Shown here one piece after another: positions 22,549-32,732 of a stretch of DNA of 64,000 nt (its first letter is position 1; every line of letters begins with the position of its first letter). This stretch comes from Sclerotinia nivalis (lineage: Eukaryota > Ascomycota > Leotiomycetes > Helotiales > Sclerotiniaceae), in NCBI GenBank assembly GCA_029531795.1, contig JAPEIS010000002.1, positions 1,922,001 to 1,986,000 on the forward strand, read 5' to 3'. A program made the position numbers and the translations under genes. The notes under the pieces are model-generated. The model saw nothing but the letters and a program-made list of their open reading frames with translations, made no database searches and was not told the origin of the DNA.

Positions 22549-24942
22549 TTTTATGTATGAATGATTGTGGGGGAAGGATATTTGGTTGGGTTTGGACGGA
22601 GATATAGAATGTGAAAGGGAGAAAGGTAGCATGTTGATAGAGAATTGGAGGAAATGCATATACTAGGGACAAGGCATCTCTATTACATACATAATCCGGC
22701 TCAAGATCCATGATAAAAATAGACAACTTCTACAATAATCAAATCTCTAAAGCATATGGGTAGTTCCCACGTGAATTGAAGTTAGATCTGAATCTCCTCC
22801 TATAAATATCCCACGCGGAAAATTTATCTACCCTGTTCTTTTTCTTCGTTCACTCTAGTTCAGCCTTATGAATGAATACACATCACAACGCACCCCCTCT
22901 AATCCTATATGTATATATCCAGGTTTAACTCCGATCCCATAGGTATTTACTCGAGTCTTGTGTAAACTCATATTCACTTCTGTAGTCCGTATCTCCACTG
23001 TGATTATTCTCTAGAGTTTTACCACGTTCTTGAACTTATTACTCTACTATAAAAACCGCTATCTCTAATCACCAGTCTTATGAAAAGACACAAACATGTG
23101 CGGAAAGTTCAACATGGCACTTTAGGAATCCCTGCTCAGTGGTTACCTAGATTGCATACTTTGTCCGTTTGCTTCAATATACACTCTCTTCCCATTCATG
23201 GGGCGAGAAAAATAAATGTTGATTATTGTTATGGCTTCGAGATTATCGTTTATTTATCTTCGATGCATGGGAACTAGGAAGATGATTAATGGATCTTTCC
23301 GTATTGATGATACTAGGTGCACTCGTACATCACTATTTAATGGCCTTAGTACCGCCAACCACGTCAACATACCACTGCTGCCATTTCTCAGTATTTTCTC
23401 TTTTCCCAGTAGTTGATTCCAAGTGGGATTTGGAAAGCATCATCCAACTCGAACTTTGAAGACTGAAGACTGAAAAGTGAAACTCATATCGGCGTGTATA
23501 GATAATGACATATTCATCTCATATGCAAAGTGACGTTGTGTTTTCTCCGCTTGTTGGATTTTGATTGTATGTCCCGACAGGAAGACATCTTTATATCTTC
23601 TTTTTGCTTTTGCCCTATATATAGGAAGAGCGCTTGATCAGGGAGTGTTATCTAGTTGGATTGGGAGCTTGGTGGATGAATATAGTCCCCGTCATCTTCC
23701 ATATTTGGGAGATAGCTGTTGAGTTAGGAATTTGCTATGTATATAAATGGTTTACTCGTTTTCCTTGTTAAGACATAGAATTTAGAAAGATGCTTCACAA
23801 GTGTTCGAAGCTCAATCTTGATTTTTAAATCGTTATGGTGGATTGTGTTTTTTGCTTGTGTTTGACTTGATATACCTGTCAGGTTTCCCACTTTGGCATG
23901 GAAACTTGTTGCGGTCATCCTTACAATAATTATTGTTGCCAACAAGACCGATCGTCATTAACCCTCACTGCAAAAACGACGACGAGAATGAATGCTCTTC
24001 CACCGATGATCATTATCTGTGGTTGATGTATGGAAAGTAGCGAAAAGTCCGAAAGACTCGCTGGTGCAATACTAGCTTTTCTGATGCCATTCTTTTACCC
24101 CCTGAACCCAACGGCATTTTTTTTTTACTGTGCATTCTCTACTCTACCATAATCTGCAAAGTATTGGGGCTTTTAAGGATAGATAGCTATTGAAGTATGA
24201 GTACCAGTAATTATTGTTTATGAAGCACGCGATAGTGACGCTGGAGAAGAAAGGTGTGGATATCACTTCAAACTGACTTTCTCACATTGACTTGTATAAT
24301 ACCGCGAATGATAAATTTAACAGGCTTACAAATCAAAATCCATTCCCAAGTGCATGTCTAATTTCTGGGTTCGAGTGAGTATATAAAGATTGCAATTCTT
24401 GTTCCGCCAAGAGCAAACCTGGCAGAGCAAGTTTCCGTGACAACTACATGGGCAGCTTCACCATGAAACTCGTTTTGAGCCGGCAATCAATATCAAGGTC
24501 GCAGAGCATATCAATAAGATTTCTGAGTTATTTTTCAAGAGGATTGTCGATTGTCAAAATAGGGCCTTTCGTCATTGGCATTATTCGCATTACCGCCATT
24601 AAAGCTCAAGCTTGAGGTATTATCATCATTGCACTTGAGACAATAGATAAAATTTTCAATCCTGGACAGACTGAGATATATGCGTTTTTATCTCAGAACC
24701 AAACTTTGTCTTGATAGTACGGAGTCATACATTGGGGTTGTATCCCATTTTGTGCTTGACTTCGAACGAGAACCTCTGTGAAGCAAAGAGAGGATTTTAT
24801 ACTCAGGAGCAGGAGATTCCTGCGCTCGCTTGCTCGACAAGAAAATCTTCCAATAATTATCAGATTAACACGTACAATATAGCACCAAAATACTCGACAC
24901 AAATCGAAACGCAAAGGAATAGAAAAGGATTCATCCTTCACG

Positions 24943-25158
24943 ATGAACAGCCTGATGATTCACGTGGGTTTAATTGTATGCTCATTGATCATTGCCGTAT
25001 GGACGTTTCTGGGGTTGTATACTGATATTCATTTGAGATGGTGTTGGTGCATTGGTATATATTTGAATTTGGTGTCTTTCCAGATAGCATATCATGAATT
25101 GATGATGTTTGAACACTTGCTCGTAGAAATTATCGATGAAATGAATGAAAAAGCTTGA
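24943..25158 (+). CDS. possible small membrane protein, 71 residues
   Basis: The frame starts ATG and ends TGA with two hydrophobic segments: MIHVGLIVCSLIIAVWTFLG and a second around IGIYLNLVSFQIAYHELM. It ends in an acidic amphipathic tail (EHLLVEIIDEMNEKA). The composition is unlike the surrounding AT-rich random frames. The layout (helix, short loop with Trp, helix, then charged tail) resembles the core of the protein encoded at 21555-22548, which may be coincidence. No conserved motif or splice evidence supports it, so it is kept only as a candidate. Confidence 0.3.
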   Translation: MNSLMIHVGLIVCSLIIAVWTFLGLYTDIHLRWCWCIGIYLNLVSFQIAYHELMMFEHLLVEIIDEMNEKA

Positions 25159-26160
25159 TCAAGAACGGTACTGTGTACATCCAGTTATAAGAAATTATAT
25201 ATCCCTGGGTGCTATAGTGGTATCACAAATCCATGCTCTGAAAATTGAGAGAAAAGCCAATGCTCAAAAGCCAAACCTGAGCAATAAAATCCAAAAACAT
25301 AGTAATTACCCTACTCGAAAATAAACAAAAATCCTCTTCCGTTCAAATACAGCATATATATAGTATATCCTCAGCCCTAAATGCGACCTCCGTCACCATA
25401 CATACATACGTATCTCATCAAATCTCCCATTTCAGTCGTACAATCTCATCCCACAACTCAGGTCCTTCCTTACCAGACAGATACTAACCAATACAATCAA
25501 GGAATTAATGAGTTATCTGGTAGTTGTACAACAGTACTTGGTCAAACCCTGGAGATATGCAAGACTTGCAAAGTACATTGTATTCCGTAACACCGCATAT
25601 GCCTTGTACGACTGATTATACTCCGTGGATAGTAATTAAATATTCCTGATTGATATACCTATATTAGTGTACTAACATAAGACTGACAATATTTTATCAA
25701 GATATTCCATTTAGAAGCTAGAAAAACAAAGTCTCCTCTCCTCTGCATCACATCTCAATCTTCCAAGTTCCCTCGTTCGCACAGCACAGATCATCCCACC
25801 CAAACTCAGGAGTAATTTAACCATAAACTAACCATAAACTAACCGTATCAATGGCTAATCCTACCCGATATCTCGATAACTTTATACTTATACCAACCTC
25901 ACACTCCACCCCAAAATGAACCACTATTCAATCAAACCGCCCGGCCCAAATATCTCCCCCTCCCATGCTCCCACTCACCGAACACAAAATCTCCACATGG
26001 CGTGCTAGCTAGGTTGCTAGCTAGTACGGTGGCACCCACCGCGAAATTTACGGAGTACGGAGTACGGGTACCTGCTTATTAGCTGCTCCGAAATATTTCC
26101 TCGAGAGAAAAAAAAAAACCTTGATTCTCCTCGTGATTGTGGAGATTCTGAGATGCGAAG

Positions 26161-26185
26161 TTTGGTTTGGTTTGGTTTGGTTTTT
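26161..26185. repeat. TTTGG microsatellite
   Basis: Four to five consecutive TTTGG units in the intergenic region before the KRE9-like gene. Confidence 0.8.
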
Positions 26186-26703
26186 GTTAGAGTGTTTTTG
26201 TGAGGATTTGGAAGGAGGGGGGAATTTGGAAATTGGTATGTGAATGAATGATTAAATGAATAAATGGCTATAACAAGTTTTTTGAGGGGAGAGGAAATTG
26301 GGAAGGGAACGGAAGGGATTTTTTCGTCACCATCCTTTCTGGTTATCACTATCAAGATTCAAATGAGGGGGAAAAAAAAGAACACAGGTGTAAAAGTCAA
26401 ATCAAAAATTAAATTTTCTCCCAAATCCATTACACGAATCTTCGTGAAAAGTAGTCTTGTCTATAGCTTTTCTCTCATCCATACCATATACGTTCCATCG
26501 TACCCAAAGATCTCAACCGTACATTTTGGAAACAAATTCATTAGAGTAAATGTGTAACAAAAATGTAAAGATTGAAATGCCCAAATTCCGTAACGCAATC
26601 CTTCTTATCCTCTACCCCGCGATATCTCATCCATCATTACACCATCGACTCTAAATCATTCTCTCATCCATCCACCCATTCCCCGTGTAGAACTTCAATT
26701 CTC

Positions 26704-27474
26704 TTACAAGAACATGGCAACTGCTCCGGCCAAAAGTCCCATCATTGGGATACCGGTAGCGGCAGCTCCGTTTGAAGATGAAGAAGAGCGAGATGAAGAG
26801 GCAGTGGCTCGGGTGGCGGAGGCAGAAGTGACCAATCCAGTTCCGGTTGAAGTTGAGGTTCCGGTAGAGGTGGATGTACCGGTAGAAGTGGTGGATGATC
26901 CAGTGGAGGTGGAGGTAGAAGTACCGGTAGAAGTACTGGTAGCAGTGGAGGTGGTGCCTGAGCTCGAAGTCAGCGAGCTAGATTCAGTAGAAGAGGAAGA
27001 GGTACTCGAACTGCTCGAAGAGGAGGAAGAGGTAGAAGAAGCGGAAGAGGTAGATGAAGTAGAAGAAGCGGAAGAAGTAGATGACGCACCAGTGTAACCT
27101 GCAAGAGTGCTGCTTGCGCTTTCAACTACTCCCTTGACCTCGAATTGTTGAGATTGAGCCAAGATTTGCTCTGGTTTTCCTGGGCTGACAAAGTTGATTT
27201 GGTAGTTGCCACCGGTTGGTAATTGAAGACCGGAAACGGTCTCAGATCCCACGCTGATATCGACGTTGCTGAAAAGTTTATCGCTGAGAGGTGGGTTGGA
27301 AGCCATGTGGACGAGGTAGATATCGACGGTGGTAGGATCAGTGGAGACTGAGGACCAGGTGATAGTTTGAGCACCTTTGGTGAGATCCCATTTTCCATCG
27401 GTAGATGGGGAGGTGATGCTGATAGCTTGAGCAATTGCGAAGAGCGCAGCGAAAGCGAGAGCGTAACGAGCCAT
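26704..27474 (-). CDS. KRE9/KNH1-like N-terminal-domain protein, predicted GPI-anchored
   Basis: A single-exon minus-strand frame of 256 residues. Residues 1-17 (MARYALAFAALFAIAQA) are a signal peptide, probably cut after Ala-Gln-Ala. Residues about 18-115 form the Ig-like Kre9/Knh1 N-terminal domain, seen from ISITSPSTDGKWDLTKGAQT, ITWSSVSTDPTTVDIYLVHM and GGNYQINFV. A long Ser/Thr-rich region with SSS/STS/TGTSTS repeats (about 130-235) is a probable O-mannosylated stalk. The tail SSSSNGAAATGIPMMGLLAG ends in a hydrophobic segment, as in GPI proteins. Such proteins sit at the plasma membrane or wall. Kre9 of yeast is needed for beta-1,6-glucan, but members sharing only this N-terminal domain are mostly uncharacterised, so a role in wall assembly is inferred. 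Confidence 0.85.
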   Translation of the reverse strand: MARYALAFAALFAIAQAISITSPSTDGKWDLTKGAQTITWSSVSTDPTTVDIYLVHMASNPPLSDKLFSNVDISVGSETVSGLQLPTGGNYQINFVSPGKPEQILAQSQQFEVKGVVESASSTLAGYTGASSTSSASSTSSTSSASSTSSSSSSSSSTSSSSTESSSLTSSSGTTSTATSTSTGTSTSTSTGSSTTSTGTSTSTGTSTSTGTGLVTSASATRATASSSRSSSSSNGAAATGIPMMGLLAGAVAMFL

Positions 27475-28645
27475 TGTGAAGAGTTTGGTTTGGGTGAGAA
27501 TTAAAAGTTGATAATAGTTGAACGAGTGTCGATTAAATTGTCACGAACGATGGACAAGATTTTGTATGATGTACGATTAAGTATTTCGAAAACGAATGTG
27601 TCTGTCTTTTTAAAAAGTTGCAAGAGATGATGGAATTGGGAATGAAAGGGGATTGAGTGAGAAGTAAATGTACTAAATCAGATAATCACTCTAGAGTAAG
27701 ATAGGAAGGATTAAGGCGGGAAAGCTATTAAAAGTACTTCGGGATTATGAACACGAGATTTTGAACTTCGCCCACTTGGGCAATATTCATGAATTGTTAA
27801 CATATATCCTTGTAATACCAATCCTCTTGGCAGGTACCCGTGCAACCTGTTAACTCGTTTGCAGCTTGCTTTTTTCCACGGAGTAAAGATTGCCTTGGGA
27901 CGAATCACAGTCTCCAACAAGTCCAACTGCTCCATCATTCGTTCGGATGGTTCCTATGAGAAGAGGCGTGATTTTCTCGTATTGATTTCTGACAAGTGCC
28001 AAGTAACCGATTCAGGGGAAAGGGCGGAAAAGTTAGAAAGGTGCCAGAAAATACACAAAAGGTGTAATGGTATCAAAGCTTATCCGTATGTAGTATCGGT
28101 ATTGACGATTCTTTTCCACGAGCGAGAGGTTCTTTCTCGGATATCTTGATTGCCAAGGTACTTTAAGAAGCTTTTAGATGCAATTTTATTTGAAGTCCGT
28201 CGTATCAGAGATTTTTTTTTAAAAGGGTTGCATATGATAACTTTGCTTACAAATCAAAAGAATGATTGGAGCATGAATATCAAATTTGATTCCTTATCAT
28301 TCTTAGCACAGGGGTAAAAGATTCTGAGAACCACTTATAAAGCCAACATCCGTATTCAAAATTTCGATCCATGGAAACCCAGTACGATTTTTGATAAGTG
28401 TCATAAGCATAATTTTAATGCTTGAATTAGTGTGGAAGATCAAAGCCTCAAAACTTCTTATTATCAATCAAGCTCAACCAAGTTGGGTGACAGTGTCCGA
28501 AAAGGATCTGCACTTTGCCATTCAAGTTTCTTGCTAAAGATGTGTTAAACTTTTCATAAGCCCTAAGGAGAGCAAAGTCGCTTTAAGAGTCAATTTGTCA
28601 AAGCAAGGGGTGAAAATTGTTTAATCTATTCGAGGAAGAAGGTCA

Positions 28646-28699
28646 CCTGAACTCTTTTTGCGATCTGAACTCTTTTTGCGACCTGAACTCTTTTTGCGC
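28646..28699. repeat. 18-bp tandem repeat x3
   Basis: Three head-to-tail copies of CCTGAACTCTTTTTGCGA with one to two changes each. No spacer lies between the copies, so it is a minisatellite and not a CRISPR array. Confidence 0.9.
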
Positions 28700-29340
28700 C
28701 CTGCTCGCTTGAACAACATTGAATGGTTTGAATCTGTGCGTGTAGAAATCCGCAATTACGATGTAGTTACAATACGGAGTAGTTTCGCTCACACCGATTT
28801 GACGGATGCCTGTATCGTATTGCAATTTTTTTTCCAACCATTCTTTACTTCGCCATCCTGCAAACCGTAGAATCAAGAGGCTCCACAAGAAATGCCCCCC
28901 TGAAAGTTGCCCCTGTATAGTTAATCAGTTGTTTTTGCCGTTGGAACTTCGAATCAAGGTCAATCTTGCATTCGCTTACAGCAGGATCTGATTTTACAAC
29001 ACAGTGTACTGCAAGCTTATCTACGTAATTTTAGATAGTCGTAGGGCTAGGATATTTGAACTTTGAATCATACTTAACTCCGCCATGCAGCCCGTATGAT
29101 GGAAATGCCGTACAACCTCGAGAGATTCGAGCTCTTGGCATTTTCCAATCCCCTCTGCGGACGAATACCATGCCGATTCGATTTGATATTTGGTATGAAA
29201 AGTCGTGGCTACGTGTGGTTGGTCAGGCAAAAATCTATAAATCTCTGGTTATAATAATGTTGTCAATCAATGAACCTATAGAGACGGTCTAATATTTATC
29301 CGATCGAATTGAAGCCGAATGCCAATACTAACTATATAAC

Positions 29341-29423
29341 TCATTCTTGAAAACTTTGTATTTATATTTACTATCTAGATCTCATTCTTGAAAACTTTGT
29401 ATTTATACTTACTATCCAGAATC
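29341..29423. repeat. 41-bp tandem duplication
   Basis: Two adjacent copies of a unit that begins TCATTCTTGAAAACTTTGTA. They differ at only a few positions (TATATTTACTATCTAG versus TATACTTACTATCCAG). It looks like a recent local duplication. Confidence 0.9.
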
Positions 29424-31028
29424 CCATTTAAATAATGAATTGGAATTTCACTTTCTTCTAGAATAGTTCGTTGAGATTCTCTCCCCAATTCCGAGACGAA
29501 ATCCGTATCGTAAGGCCACTGCCAGAAGACAAATTCTCCAATTCTTTCAAACACCCCATCATTTTCTCCCGTATCAGTTTCCCAAGCTAAATCTAGAGTC
29601 TATCCCCAATATAGTTACAAGATATCGCCGAATCTCGCCTCATCATTACTGCTAGGAATTCCCGTATTCTGAGTTTTATTCGTCCGAAGTTCGAACGTGC
29701 ATGCATATACTTGTCTTACCACCTGCATCTCGAAGATTCACATTCCACTACTACCATCTCTTATTTCTACCTCATTATACTCATTCTTTTCACTCATCCA
29801 GGCCCTTCTCTTCTCATCTTACATATACACAGTCAATCATCCCAAAAGCACACGAAAATACACTCAACTAAAAGGACGCTCAACTCGTTCAATTCACCTC
29901 AAACTCAGCACAACCACCAAGGACTCCCACCGCCTTGCCAAACCTCCATCTATAGATCTCACCATATCCAACATGCCCAACATACCCAGCGCATAACGAC
30001 AAGAAAATTATCGATCAAGCCCACAGGACCAGAAAGTACCATTGAACCTCGCACTACCGCAACACTCCATACGTAACCACCTATCAAGATTTCCTTCCCG
30101 TGTTTACCCAGCGAGGAATTATGAGAACGGTTAAGAGATCACAATTTTGTATGGTAGAAGTATAAACCAACAAGCAGAATCTTTAATCTTCAATTATCGA
30201 AATCAATGCGAGACGATGATAATAATCACTACTCCTCTTCCCCTCTTTTCCATCTTTTTCCTCTTTTCCACCTCAACACTACCATTCACTCTTCCCTTCT
30301 CCACTACCCTCAAATCCAAATCCCAAAATCCCCAGAAGCCCCAACATCCAGAAATTCTCTTCTCTTCTCAACCACATTTACATCTACCATCCAAGCCCCG
30401 AGTTCAGCAGCTCGCTATATAGTATATATGTGTATCCCAGGTCTTTAATTGGTATAGATGAGGATCTGTGCGATGGGTCGTGTAGCGTCATTTCAGAGAT
30501 AAATACTTCGTTTAGGTATTGAATGAAGATACGATGAACTATATGATGATATAAGAGTGAGTATCTAGGTAGGTAATTGAATAAGAACAAGGAAGTTAAG
30601 ATTCACCACTTCACAAGGAACCTTTAGAGTTTAGATTTCCGATTTCAAATTCATTATCGCTACTACATACACCGCCAGACCAGAAAAATTCAATATAAAA
30701 GAAAGTGAATAAAAATACAGTACTCCTATATCTATCTATTCATCTATCTATCTATATATCTGCAAACCATCCCGCAGCGTATGATAATGATATGGTATCT
30801 AACCCACAAATCAACAATATATAATCCTCAAAGGGAGTCAAGGACCATTCTTGAACTTTTGCCAAGCCTATCGTATCCCACCAGATCCTATCCTATCCCA
30901 TCCAGATCCAATCCCATCCAAATCCTATATGCACATCCAATACCCCATTAAAATATACAATAGTAGATACAAATTAAAAGACCATCTCACCAAAAATTAC
31001 AGCCCAAATTACCAAAACCTCCCCCCTC

Positions 31029-32732
31029 TCAAACCAAATCACTAGCATCAAATCTCTGCCCCCGACTCGTCATCGGCGTCAAAACCTCCACAATAGTATC
31101 TCCAGCAATATCTCTCCCCATTCCCCTACCTCTCCAATCCATGTCTTCGCTATCCATGGCACTCTCAGTGGTCCCACTATCAAAACTCTCCTGACTCTTA
31201 TGACTCCTCACACTGCCCTTCTCACTCACAATCGCATTCGAATTACTAAACGGACTTTCTCTCGGACGATCAAAATTGACCGCGCGTCCCTGAACACTCC
31301 CGCTTCTATTACGTGCCGAGGGGACAGCAGTGGGATCATAATGCATCTGATCCCTATCTCTCGAGTATCGATGTTCCTGCGCTTGAAGAGAGGATTTACG
31401 CGAGATGCGGATGGAATCGTTTGTGCGTGATATTTGGCCGTTGGTTGGACGGCTGCGGGGAGGAATGGGTGGTCGCGAGGTGGATGATAGGGCGGGGTGT
31501 CCGGAGCGGGGACGGGGATGGGAAGATGGATCGTCGACGATGGAGGTGCGGGTTGTGAGGGTGGAGGTTGCGAGGCTGGGTTCGCGCTGGTGCGTGTAGG
31601 GTTCTTGTTCGGATTGGGATTCGGTGGGTAGCGTGGGTTGATAGGAGAGGCGTTTGGTGGTGGTTTCTGGCTTGGCTTCGAGGAGCGTGCTGGGTTGGTA
31701 GGAGGTTCGGAATGGAGATGGGATGGATGGGACGGGTAATTCGGGGGATGAAGATGAGGAACGGTCACTGGTGGATGATTCTTCGGGAGAGCTAGATTGT
31801 GATCGTGCGGAGAATCGAGGAGGGAAGCCAAATACATGGGTTGGAGCTGGAGGCGTGGGAATTTTGGGAATCTTGGCTAGGTTATTTGGTGATGATTCGG
31901 CACTGCCGTATATGGACCCTGTTTGGGATCTAACGCTTGAATATTGACCTGCTAGAAACATGAAGTTGCGGGGGACTTCGCCTTGGTATCGTAATTGAGA
32001 TATTTCCTCATCTGATTGAGTCCTGATGGGAGGAGACTCAGAAACTGAACGTGTGCCGAATTGAACGTCAAGCGAGTCTGGTTTCGATTGAACCTCCTTG
32101 ATTGGTGACGGTGGTATATATGAGCCTACCCTACTAGGCATCGCAGCGCGTCTGATCTCGGCATCAGAAGGCTGTAAGCGAAGAGGCGAAGGTTTATGCT
32201 TGGTAGATTTAGGGACAGAAATTTCGCTGGAAAGTCTCGATAGACTATCTTCGCTGCTACTGCTAGCTGCTGACGGACCTGTGATGGCCTCAAGATTTTT
32301 GGTAGCCTCTGACAAGTCTACCGCAGTTGTTGATGGTGGCCCGAACATCGATTGAGCAGGAGAATTGCTTCTAGATTGTGAGACGCCTCCAAAGAAACCT
32401 CTTTCGATTGCGCGAACGCCAAAGAGATCACCTTCACCGAGTTCCTCTACATTAAGTCTCTCCTGAGTACTATTTGCCTTTTCGAGTTCCTCAATCTTTA
32501 TATTTTTTGCAAGTCTAGGAAGAACGTTTAGTCAAATCCTTTCATTTTGAATATTTCGTCTTACCTTCTTTTATTGTACCATACTTTAATCAGGCCAGCG
32601 GCCAATACAATTAAAATTGCACTACCAAGTACAATGCTGTAGAAGACACATCAGACATATGTTTAAATGGGTTCATACTCAAGAGACTTACCCAAACTTG
32701 GTAGACAAATCTTGACTTCCAAACCACCCCAT
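31029..32732 (-). CDS. uncharacterised single-pass membrane protein with long disordered tail
   Basis: Three exons on the minus strand: 32732-32692, 32636-32565 and 32514-31029, giving 532 residues. Both introns have GTAAG donors and TACAG/CTAG acceptors, and phase fits. The N-terminus MGWFGSQDLSTKFG is short and likely luminal. It is followed by one membrane helix (about 15-32, IVLGSAILIVLAAGLIKVWY) and a basic stop-transfer NKRRLAKN. A short acidic block (EELGEGDLFGVRAIERGFFG, about 67-86) looks conserved in style. The remaining 440 residues are Ser/Pro/Arg-rich and low in order. No enzyme motif is seen and I cannot name a family. The three-exon model rests on the helix being encoded in exon 2. 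The long third-exon frame alone would lack it. Confidence 0.75.

Larger units (their letters stand above)
22549..26703. other. 4.2 kb gene-poor region
   Basis: No gene with recognisable similarity was found. Only scattered short frames exist. The best is a possible small two-helix protein at 24943-25158, listed separately. Simple-sequence tracts include CGGAGTA units near 26048 and TTTGG repeats at 26161-26185. Confidence 0.6.
27475..31028. other. 3.5 kb gene-poor region with tandem repeats
   Basis: It begins with the promoter of the KRE9-like gene and ends in the 3' flank of the single-pass membrane protein gene. I found no supported gene. Pyrimidine-rich stretches (about 29700-30420) give open frames, but they look like composition effects. 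An 18-bp tandem repeat (28646-28699) and a 41-bp tandem duplication (29341-29423) are listed separately. TATC microsatellites lie near 30728-30760. Confidence 0.6.

Noticed and set aside
26714..27097. Plus-strand frame with Glu/Val repeat pattern opposite the KRE9-like gene
   Set aside because: It is the antisense reading of the Ser/Thr-rich stalk codons; repetitive composition alone keeps it open.
29697..30422. Overlapping plus frames with Ser/Thr/His-rich sequence
   Set aside because: All are explained by C/T-rich composition; different frames stay open together and no homology is visible.
31226..31837. 203-codon minus frame rich in Pro/Asn/His within the single-pass membrane protein gene
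   Set aside because: It is an alternative frame of the low-complexity tail of that gene.
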